Source of the DNA: Echinarachnius parma
Taxonomy: Eukaryota > Echinodermata > Echinoidea > Clypeasteroida > Echinarachniidae
Direction: 5' to 3'
Length of the DNA stretch: 64,000 nucleotides
Assembly: GCA_037951105.1 (NCBI GenBank)
Contig: JBAMJV010001391.1
Coordinates: forward strand, 124,001 to 188,000
Shown: piece by piece, positions 42,701-54,800 of the stretch
How positions within the stretch are numbered: position 1 is the first letter of the stretch
How the letters are laid out: each line of letters opens with the position of its first letter
The notes under the pieces: model-generated
Told to the model about the DNA's origin: nothing
Seen by the model: only the letters and a program-made list of their open reading frames with translations
Databases searched by the model: none
Position numbers and translations under genes: made by a program

Positions 42701-45700
42701 GGTAACTATGGTTAAAATTGCAGGGGACACACTCAAACAGACAAGCTTCATGCCTCTAATACAGACCAGTATGATGATGCTCTCATAACCTGGCCCTGTT
42801 TACTTGCCCCGCACATCTTGTTCTAAGTGAAACGCTTACTATCATCCTGATCATTTCAGGCGAATTGTGTGGTCCTCTATTGTTTTTGCTATTTTTGAAA
42901 ACTGACCTTGCTATTGTTAATTAACCATGGCATTTCATGCATGAACGATTACACCTTTAATTTATACCCTGCATGCAGAGGACTAAATTCCCTTTAATTT
43001 GATGTATGATAATCTACACTTTATTGTACATTAATATAACATATTTCAACTTTTACAAGTGTCCAGTTTATCTTAGGGGACTGATGTAGCCATACAATCT
43101 TGGGATCATGAGGTCAAAGGTCAAGGTCACAGGACTCATTACAAATGCATATGCCAAAATAGCTAGCTCGTAATTGTGATATCTCAAGATCTGGTTGATG
43201 ATTAACCATCAAAATTGAGTTTACAGTATTAATTCAGTGCATGTTAATTTTGGCTTAATTGATATAAAAATTGCGTGATAGCAGAGGCATAATTTTTGAC
43301 TGCGCGCAGTCGAAGATCCATCTAGCCTTTCACTGGGTTTGATTTCGACACGACACAACACACAAACTGTTGCTGGAGTTAGAAACAGTGGTCACTGTAG
43401 ACAGGTGAACTATATAGACAGTTCCCAAAATAGTGTTTTCCTCTGCAGGGGATCACTTTTGGTGGCCACTACAGGCAGGTTGGCTGCTATAGACAGGTGG
43501 CCTCTATTAAAGACAGGCTTGACTGTTGTTCTTTTATTACTTTCCTTTTTTCTTTCTTGCAGGTACTGACAGGATCTGACCTACCCGGGGAGCTTGTCAG
43601 CATCGGTAGCAATATGCAGATCAACTTCAACGCTGACTTGTCCGGTACCGGACTGGGCTTCTCCCTCGACTATCAACGATTCTGTAAGTATACAGTAAAA
43701 TAGTTTATCCTATTACTGACAAGCTATATTGTCTCACAACAAAAGAGCAGGCATAAGATGCATAAACTTGAAAAATATGCTAGCACCTGAATAAACTCCA
43801 GTAAAACACATCTGCTGCAATTTTTCTTCTTCTAAAAAATGTAAACTTTATTTATTTATTTATTTATTTTATTATTATTATATATATATATATATATATT
43901 TTTTTTTGCGGGGGGAGGGAAAACCCTTCCAAGAGGCTACTCCTGGATTTAAAGTTTGGTATTTTGTTATTGAACGTGTACAATTTCTATGGAAATGCCA
44001 TAGTGTTATGCATGCTGCCACATGTGTGAAGAAAGGAGGTACCTGATCACAACCGCTATAGTTCTATAAAAGTAAACTAAGTTTTTTGGATTTTGACAAT
44101 GTTACTAGATCCCTTTATTAGGCAGAGCCCTGACAATCGTTTTTTTTCTCGTCAGATGACTGTCCTGAAGGATTTGTTGAGGCAGAGCCACACGGTCCCA
44201 CCTGCTACAAGATTGTGAACGAGATAAAGACCTGGGTCCATGCTAGGCAGGACTGTCGATCGACGCCCGGCGCCGATCTCATCATCATCGAGAATGCCTT
44301 GGAGAATAAATTCATCAGGGAAGTGTCCGGAGGGGAAGACTGGTGGATCGGTGAGTAGCAACAATAGGGAGTAACAATATACAGTTGTTAACTGGTGGTG
44401 GAGGGAAAAGCACGGAATGTTCCACTCCGAGGGATTTTAAATGCTATTGAGGGAAGAGTAAATTAGTCGAGGGACTTATTTTATTCACGAAATAGCATTT
44501 TAAATCCAGAGGGAAACATTCCATGATTTTCCTGACAGCAAAGTTAATAACTGTTTTATCATCTGACTAAATCCGGGGGCTTAAATATACACATTCATGC
44601 ATACGCATTGAAACTGAAATCAGTAAAAAACAACATACATTTGGTTCTCATTGTGACGTCATCATACAATCTCTTCTGCAGTGCGCGACACGCGGTTATA
44701 TGCTTTTTGCCATGTAACAGTTAAAAATGTTACATGGCAGCTGATGCACTGTATTTTACTAAGTCAGGTGATAATTTGTAATAGCGGTCCCCCACACTAA
44801 GACCGAGAACTTGCGATAAGGTGTGACTGAAATTGCACGAGACTAGCTGTATATATAACTACATGTAGTGTTGTGCAGGCGTCCACAATTTCGAACATGT
44901 TCAGAACTGTAAAACTACAGTTATCTATTGTAGTTTGTTGTTTTTTATGTCTACATTGACCTAGAAGTCACAATGACCCAATTAGCTTTTTAATTGTTAA
45001 CCCCTTGCCTACAGGAACCGAGTGGGCTGTGTACAAAGTCTATGGGGATTAATATCCTTTATTTTTTAAACCGTTAAGTATCTCCTCTTTTTAATTTTTC
45101 CGCAAGATTATACGACCGGAGATACATTGAGTGTAACACGTCCACCACTGAATGAGCCATCTACAAGCGTTGTGACAACCAGTCCCTCCGTGTTCTGAAT
45201 ATATTGTAGTTTGTTTTACACCCACATTTACTCAAAGTCCCTTCACCCATTTTTAGCTCATCCGGCCCGAAGGGCCCGATGAGCGTATGCCATGGCGTTG
45301 CGTCCGTCGTCCGTCCGTCCTTCCGTCCGTCCGTCCGTCCACAATTTTCAAAATGCTTCTTCTTCGTTATTTTTCAACCGATTTTGATTCTGATTGTTTC
45401 ATAAGATAGGGCTAGGAGGGGGATTTAAAACTTCTACACAGAATCGTGAAATTCATTATATATGCTAATTTATGCAAATTTATTCGAAATCACAAAAAAT
45501 GCTTCTCCTTCATTTCTTGACCGATTTTGATTTGGTTTGCTTTATCTGGTAGAGCTAACTTTGGTACACTAAACTTCTACACAGAATTTTGAAATATTTC
45601 TCCATTAATTAATTATGGTAATTTATGCAAATTTATTCCAAAAATCACAAAAAATGCTTCTTTTTCTTCATTTCTCGACCGATTTTGATTTGGTTTGCTT

Positions 45701-45819
45701 TATCTGGTAGAGCTAACTTTGGTACACTAAACTTCTACACAGAATTTTGAAATTTTTCTCCATTAATTAATTATGGTAATTTTGTATTTATTTATTTATT
45801 TATTTATTTATTTATTTGT

Positions 45820-45875
<56 letters not shown>

Positions 45876-48800
45876 TTTTTTTAAAAATTTTTTTATTTAT
45901 TTTTTAAAATTTTTTTTTAAAAATTAATTAATTTTTTTTTTTTTTTCCCATGTCCCTTCTGGGGCGTCAAATTTATATTTTTTTCACTCTAATTTTTTTA
46001 AAATTAATTTTTATGTCCCTTCCAGGGCATCACATTTTTATTTTTTGACCAGTTGAAAAGTGTACCGCATGAAATTTGCGATATTTGATGTTGCGAGATG
46101 GCGGATGAGCGCTACGTCATTGACGTTCTGGTTTTCTTCTTCTTGTCATTTATTTTTTACACAGGATCGTATGACGGAGGCACAGAGGGCAGGTTAAAAA
46201 ACGTGTTAATTATCTTTCCTTATCGTTAATGATTTCTTATCATTCATTTTCCACAGGACTGTACGACGGAGGCACGGAGGGCACGTTCAGATTTGTTGAG
46301 TGTAACACCTCCACGAATGGATGGGCCGTCTACAACTGGGGTGATGACCAACCGAGTCGCACTCCGGGCAACATCGAGGATTGCGTCTACATCAAGGGTG
46401 CGGACGGGTACTTCTTTGACGAGCGCTGCGACGTCGCAAAGAAATACATCTGTGAAACACTGAAAGGTTTGTAAACTTTATTTGAAAGGGATATAGATCT
46501 GGGGGTAATGTATAATGAGGTCAATGGCAAAGTTACAATTAAACGCAAGTCAGGAAATATGCCTAATTGTGCAAAAATGCACTATTTTCTGCCTTGCATT
46601 GAAGTGAAACTTTGCGATTGATCGCAACTCTTTATGTATAAACACCCCCTTGTTTGGGATTTACATCATTCTATAATATCAAATACAAATTTTAAATATC
46701 CATGCCAATGAATACCATATTTGCCAGTCATTTATATTAAAGAGAACACCGTAGTGAGTTGGTTATTTCTGCCTAGTACATTCCATTATTTCTAGATGGT
46801 CAAAAATGTACAGAGGATAAGCAAAAACATCCTTCTCTATGAGTTTTTGCCCATGAAATATTATACCAGTAACTTATATGTAGCAAAAAACAACAACAAT
46901 TGAAAAACACAAAATATCCTTTGATTACTTATTGTTTATCCTTCTCTCCTTTTCCCCTTCTCTGAACAGGAACTGATGTCATTCCGGATGCCTACTACCC
47001 AACAAACTTCCAAGGAGAGGCTCTGAGCCCCAACGACATACGTCTCACCTTGGATCAAAGCATCTATAGGTGTGACGTTACGGGTTATACCATAGCATAC
47101 ACAGCACCCGGTGAAACTGGTGGGGTGAGTTTGCATTTCACATGCATTTTTTTCACAGACTTCTTAAATTTTTTCAAAATAGATTATCACTTTAAATGGG
47201 TAAGGGTTTGACGTACGTAGGAGAGGCTCTGAGCCCTGATAATGAGCGTCAAAGCTTGAATCCTACTGTAAATGATATCGATAATGATCAATGAAATTGA
47301 TATGAGATAATAATAGCTCTTGCTATTTTTATAATCACTGGTGTAGATCTGTGAGCAATAACTTCTGTTCAAGGGGGGATGATTTATTCATTCATTCCCC
47401 ATTAAGAAAAGAACTTCTTGAAGATCTACGCCAGTGATATACATGTAAATGAAGCATTTCCGTTATTTGATTTTGTTTTCTTTCTACCTTTCTAGGTTGT
47501 CAGTATCGCTAATGGTGCAGGTCAAGGAACCGTTGACGTGACTGGATTGACTTCTGACAAGAATTACACCTTCACTCTCAACACTGAGACGTTCTCCTTC
47601 GGAACCCTTTCAGAAACTGCCGACACCGTTGTTGAGACCCTTGAAGATGGAGGTAGGAGCATGAGAGTGTTGATAATGATGATGATTTTGCGGTGATGAT
47701 AGTGATGATGATGATGATGATGATGATAATGATGGTGATGATGATGCTGATAATGGTGATGATGAAGATTATAATAATGATTTTGGAGGAGAAGTTATTG
47801 ATTATGAAGTTGAAGATGATGTTGCTGTTTTTTTTATTATGTTTCACAAGCTTGCCGGCGCTTTGTCATCTCCTCGGAGATGTGGTGCGGCACAAGGAAT
47901 CTCTGCCAAGAAGATGATCCTGACTTGGATCTGGCTTTCATTAACACCATCGCGTTTGACTTTCGAGTTTGACTTTTTTAATACGACTCAGGGCAAGGAA
48001 AATGATAATGACAAATGGTGATGATGATGATGATGATGATGATGACGATGATGATGATAATGATGATGATGATGATGATAATTATAGTGATGCTAATCAC
48101 GATAGTGACAGTGGTGATGATGATGGTGATGGTAATAATTACTATCTTTCTTCTTCCCTTAAAAACAACCTCATTTCTCTTAGAAACCAACTGCCCACCT
48201 AACTACATCCAGGGGCCGGACTTCACTTGCTGGCGCTTCAGCACCACCGCGGAGACGTGGTACGATGCAAGGAATCTCTGCCAAGAAGATGATCCTAACT
48301 CGGATCTGGCCGTCATTGACACCATCGATGAGTTCAACGTTGTTAATGCAACTAGTAACAACAGTCCTTACTGGATTGGTAAGAAACTATCCCAATCGAT
48401 GCCCCGGCATTTTATGTCCTTCAGCAAGGCATTTAATCCACATTCCTGCTCTCTACCCGGGATATAAATGGGTATTTGGTCGGGTGTTAAGTTTGACTGT
48501 AGCACACTATATAGTAGGGCAGCTTGGGCTAGTATGCTCCCCTGGGAGCGATGACCAACTGTACCTGATGACCAAAGGCAATAATGCGCCTCTGAATAGG
48601 GCACCTAGAGACATGGCACTCAATAAATGCTATATAGTATTATTATTGTTATTAATTGTTCATGTTATTTTGGTATTTTGCAGGCAACTTGATTAATAAA
48701 CAATAACAAAGTTGCTGTTAATCTTACTGAAAACATAATGTGTCCGAATCGTATTTTACTTATATCGTCTTTTATTCTTGTAGAGGTTAAATGTCTCTAA

Positions 48801-51800
48801 TACATGCTGTTTGGAAAAATACTAAAAGGGAGAGGAACTCTAGCTATGTCAGCTTCAAGAGTCTTTAGACATGGCAATCACTATTCGTATGTAGTTCTGT
48901 TTCATACCATATGTTTTTGTACTACTTAAAAATAAACTTTCTTAAATAATAAGTAGTATTTCTATATCTCCCTTCCTACCCTAGGCATGAGTGATCTTTC
49001 TCAAGAGAGGAGCTTCAGCTGGGTGGACTGTCAGGCCCTGCAGACGTGGCAGTCGCTCAACTGGGCGCCCGGTCAACCGACCGATCCTGATGGGAGCCGC
49101 GACTGCGTCCAGATGACTCGATCGGGCCAGTGGGACGACACGCTGTGCGAGAACATAAGACCATACATTTGCAAAGTCCAGCCTAAAGGTTCGTTTTGAA
49201 CAACACGATTATGTAAAAATTATGTTTAGATGACATTTCCTCACTTTTAAGACAAATTTTGCTCAAATAGTTGCCCAGTAATTGGCCTATTATCCCAACG
49301 AAAGCTGTGTCTGAAGGGATGACACGAACAGGCCTGTGGGACGACTCGCTGTGTGAAAACACAAGGCTGTACATCTTTAAAGGTTAGTTTTGCACAACAC
49401 GATTTCTTAACAATTATTTGTTGCTGACATTTCTCCATTTTTGAGACAAATTTTGTTCGACCGTGAAGTGATAACGCGAGCAGGCCAGTACAGTGGAAAC
49501 TGTGCAAGAACACAAGGCCGTTCATCTGTCAAGTCCAGCCTAAAGGTAAGTATATATTGCATAATGACATCATATTTTCATTCATGAGATGAAAATTTCT
49601 CTGCATTTACGATAAGTTGTACTAAACATAATTGTCCAAGGAATTGAAAGATACCGACTAAGCTGCTACTGCACTGACGATGACTCAATTGCATCAGCTG
49701 GATGGCGCATTGCGTGCGAACATGACGCAATACAAATTAAATGCACGGCAAAAGTCGCCTATTACGATGGTAGGATTCAAACTATGTTCGGGAGGATTTC
49801 AGTTCGACGCGCTTATACCACTAAACTAATTTGCCAACCCAATTTCATAACATTTTATAAATTAAGATAAAAATTAATTCTCATCAATTTTTTTCAAATT
49901 CAGGCTTCACCGAAGAGGACCAATACCCCCTCACTTTCTCCGTCGAGGCAACGTCTGCCCTGACCGCCCGCGCCACCTGGGTTCCCGCCCCCAACCGATG
50001 CAACATCCTCGGCTACTACCTCATCGCCTCTGACGGCGGGATCAACGACGATGTCATCATCGATGTCGTTGGTGCTTCTTCGCTCCAGGGAGAGATCACG
50101 GGCCTCAGGCCGGACTTTTTCTACGTGGTGTCGATTGCGCCGTACACCGCACAGGGAGTGCTTGAGACCCGCTTCCACACGACCATCCAGACGTTCAACG
50201 AATCGAGTAAGGCGGATGATTTGTTATTGTATTTTATTAACCAGGAATTCCAGATTTTTTAACTGAGAAAGAATATTGCATTATCCAATTGTTTTATAAA
50301 GTTACCTTACCATACAAAATATATATTATTTAGAATCTAATATTCCTATTACCAATTGAATCATTGAACATGTTTTGGTTTTAAGAATTTCTCTTTGGTT
50401 AAAAAAGATGTTACTGATTGAATTGTTTGGACTTGACATTCTCTACTGGAGAATTTAAAATGTATATGTTTGAGGGACCTACACATCGTCACCCTAAAAT
50501 ATTTCTGACAGTTTTAGACTTAAAAATCGTACAAATTTCATAAAACTTTACTCACACATTGAGAAAATAGTGTAGATTCCGATGCGTCTTCGAACGCCCG
50601 CATTGTTTTTTGGCTCCACGAGTTCACAGTGTTTTTTTAAACCGGCACCCCTCAACTCTGCATTGACAAATGCACGCAACTCAAAATTTCTTGTGCAATG
50701 TTGGCATCATTTCACAAATTTCACAAAAATACACGTAGTGGACGATAAACGCATTATTTCTCCTTGAAGTTTCGACCAGTGCAGTTTCTAAGGGTAGCGC
50801 TCATTATCACATGCGATATTGTACAACACGCGCAAAAACAAATTTTACGCGGGGTGCCGATATTTAAAAAGTACCCCTACCATACAAAGTCAGTCCAATG
50901 AGTTTAATAGCAAACATCAGTTTGCATTTTCGCTCATTTCTCACTCATATGACATTAATTTATCATGGAATTTTTATACATATCACTCAGAAATTAATAT
51001 TTTATCAACCCTTCTTCAGCTTTTGCACATTTTAACAAAGTTACTTGATCCCTTTGATCATAGAACTCCATGGGTCCACCAGCATCACCAAAATGTTTCT
51101 CTCTGAATCTGTTCAAATCAATAAAATTACAACTTTCTCCATTTTGTACAGCTATTTGTCCACCTGGCTATGAGATTGGATACCAGTATGGCTGCTACAA
51201 ATTTGTTACGGATGCGAAGGATTGGGCCGACGCTCGCGCAGACTGTCTCGGAGCGCCAAACGGCGATCTGGCTATTGTCGACACTCAAGATGAGATGACC
51301 TTCATCGAGGACTACGGCTTTGGAGGGTTGGATTGGTGGATTGGTAAGGTTTCTTGTTTCTATTGTTTTGATTATTTTTAATGTATTTCTTTGTTTTTTT
51401 CTTATGTATTTCATTATTTTTTGCATTATTTTATTTTTACACAAATCACGAAAATTAGCGATTTTGGGGCTGACCTGCAAGGACAAAAGGTCACATGACT
51501 CCCATGACGTTTGGTCAGATTTTCGAAAATTTTAGTTTTACCATCATTTGCAAAAGTTTAAGACCACCCTTCCAAAATGCAATAACTCAAAGAAAAAACA
51601 AAGTTAAACATATTTATTTTTCAGACATACTTTTATTTTCAACGCATAACCTTTGTATGACACTTGAACTGCTCTTTGAATGACCACTGTAGTTAACATG
51701 TTATGTAATCATTCCATGAGACAAAAGAATGCATTCCAAATTATTGAAATACCCACAAATTCCAAGGTGGTTTTAAACTTTTGCAAATGATGGTAAAAGA

Positions 51801-54800
51801 TGCGCAAGACCCAAAAATGAAAAGTCACGTAGCTTCTGGGCGTCATCTTCATGCATTCCAGAGCAATCAGGAAAATTGTGGAGGGGGTAGGCATAATGGC
51901 ACCTTGACCTTTTTGGGGTCAGTTAAATTGGATTTCCACCTTGGATAGTACATAGTTGCAATAAAATCAGATGAATGATAGGAACATTAAGAGAAAATTT
52001 TAGCAAAATCAATCTATAAATAAAGAATTAAGTAAATAAAGAAATTATTCCCAATTGTGTCTGTAAATACTCAGTTTCATAATATTATATGAAAATAATG
52101 ACAGACCTGTCTGTCTTGGCCTAGATCCAGCACTCGGACGTACATGTGCATTACATAAAACCAAGCATTCAAGTTATTTCTTTTGTATGACCATGCAGGC
52201 CCAGGAAGGGACCTGGCGCTGGGTGGACTACACTTGGATCTATCTATCTGTGCCCAGGACCAGCCATCAGACATTGATGGAAGTACTAGCTAAATCAAAA
52301 AATTACTTTTTTAAAATGTAAATGCAGGTCTGTACGACCAAGCCCAGGAAGGGACCTGGCGCTGGGTGGACTGTTCAGATCTGTCTATCTGGGCCCAGGA
52401 CCAGTGGGACCTGGGCCAGCCCTCGGACGTGGATGGAAGCGAGAACTGCGGACAACTTCAGGACAACTCCAAGTTTAACGATCGATCTTGTGACAGGCTG
52501 CTTCCTTACGTTTGTGAGATCACAATAAAAGGTATGTTTCTTTTTAATAATAATAATAATACTTAATATTTATATTGTGCAATATCCACCTAATAAGGTG
52601 CTCAAAGCGCATAAGAAAGGAAAGTATATAGTATAGTGAAACAGACTAGAAGAAAGAAGGGGACAGTAGAAGGTCTACTTTAAATGCTGTTTGAAACAAA
52701 TGAGATTTCAATCTGTCTTTAAATGTGTCCACGTGGTGCCACTATCCCGAATATGTGAGGGTAACTGATTCTAAAGGAATGGTCCACCATGTGCAAAGGA
52801 CCTGTCCCCCCCAGATTTGTGCGCGATTTGGGGACAGTGCCAAGTAAGTCAGAATCCAAAGAGCAAAGACGCCAGGAAGGAACGTAATGTTTGATAAGAC
52901 TTATATTATATTCAGGGGTGGAACTATGGTCACAGTAAAGGTTAAACATACAGTCTAGTTAAGCCTTTACACCGTGTCCCTAAAAAAGGAAACCAGTGTT
53001 TGATGGTTATTTCTCAATGATTAAGATATCTTCTCATGTACATCACTGCAAAGCTCATATTCTTTGCTTTCATATGACACCATAGACATTAATAAATACA
53101 TCACACATGACTATTACAAACAATCTGTAGGGGGTACTGTGACTATACTGTCAGAAACCCAATTTTTCTACATTGCTACATTGGGTTCATTATGCTTTTG
53201 AAAAACATGAAACACTCCAATCTGTTGTTTATTGGATCGTCGGCCAAGATTCTATTTTCTTTTTGCAGGGAAAAAATAATAATAGTAGTAGGCTGTTGCT
53301 TATAAAATGTGCTTTTAAAATGTAATTTGTGAATGATCATGTCTAATATTTTGTTGTCCTTCTGAAATCAGAATTCACCCCAGAAGACGTCGACCCAACT
53401 CTGTTCATGGGTACCTCACCGTCCCCAACAACAGTCCTCCTCACTTGGCGTCCATCTGACTACAACTGTGACATCACTGGCTACACGTAAGATGGGAATG
53501 TAACCCTTTTACTAGTGTATATGTGACCTTACACCACAAAACAACCAATAAGTCGGGAAAACTGATTTTGCTGATTTTCATATAACATTTAAATAGAAGC
53601 CATTACTTTTAAAATGGTATATAATTTGTCATATTTGGACTAAGCAAACCCTTTCAAAATGAATGCCAAAGATATGGAATATGGCTGATGCATTTTTAAA
53701 ATAAGGGAGAAACGGGCCGCTTAAAAGATCTGTGTCCATTTATGGGCTGTAATAAGATCACATTTATTAAATAAAAAATTAATATTTAAACATGATTTCT
53801 GACGCTCAAAATTTCCCAGAAGGTAGATGAAGAAATGCTTATTTAGGAAATACCAAAATCCTAAATCTCATATTTTGAACAAAATTTGACTATTTCAGCT
53901 AATAAAAGAGAAACTACCACTGCGACATAATGGTCGTTTTGTGGTGTAAGGTCACATATTTTAAAAATTAATTCCATATTATTTCTGGACAGTTTGCTCT
54001 TTAATTGCTGTTTTATTTTACTTTGCATGATCTATCACACTTACCTATAAAGTGGATTTCATATCTTTTTGGGTTCGTGTCAGGTATATATTGCTTCTGA
54101 CCAGCAAGAGCATTGAAAAGGGTTCCTGGGAAGAACCACCGTCAGTAGGACCTGGTGGCTCAATGGTTAGAGCACAGGTCTAGCAGTTGAGAGGTATTAG
54201 GTTCTATTTTGGGTAAAGTCCAATTAGCGACTGAGATTGCATGGGACCGACTGAAACTTGTGCACTAATCCAAAATTTTGAGCATGTTCAGAAGTGGGAA
54301 ACTGCAGCCTCTGCCCTTGCAACAGTTATATTGCTTGGAACCAAGACCTTTCACAAGATTGATGCATCTTTTTTGTTGCAGTTAATGCTATTGATCTCAG
54401 AAGTTGCAGTATGTTTCATGTCGTACAAGTACAATATGGAGGTGTTGTGGCATGATCGGATAAGTGTTTGACTTCAAATCACAGGAGACGAGTTTGAACC
54501 CATTCGATGCCCCAGCATTTATGTCTCTCAGCAAGACATTTCATTCACATTGCTGCTCTCTACCCTGGAGCATAAATGGGTTCCTTGGTCGAGTGTAACT
54601 TAGCCTGATTTGCAGATAAAGTTGCTTACAATTTGTATTAGTTTGGAATTGTATTAATTCAAAACGCTAACATTTTGAATGACATGTACCTGAATGAATC
54701 ATGTTTTTTTCTTCTTCTTTTTCATCAGAATCTCCTACAACAACAACGGTGCGGTTATGGTCAATGTGCCCGGCGCCGACTCCATGAATCAGCTTATTAA

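Larger units (their letters stand above)
41705..43400 (+). pseudogene. CUB-10 first-exon relic broken by nested insertions
   Basis: The left piece (gtgggtgaactctacaacatccg, about 41715-41737) and right piece (gggtttgatttcgacacgac to actgttgctggagttag, about 43333-43383) are consecutive parts of a copy of the exon at 41402. Between them lies the GTCCG/AGGTCA repeat, which is itself interrupted at 42149-43069 by another element. Confidence 0.75.
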
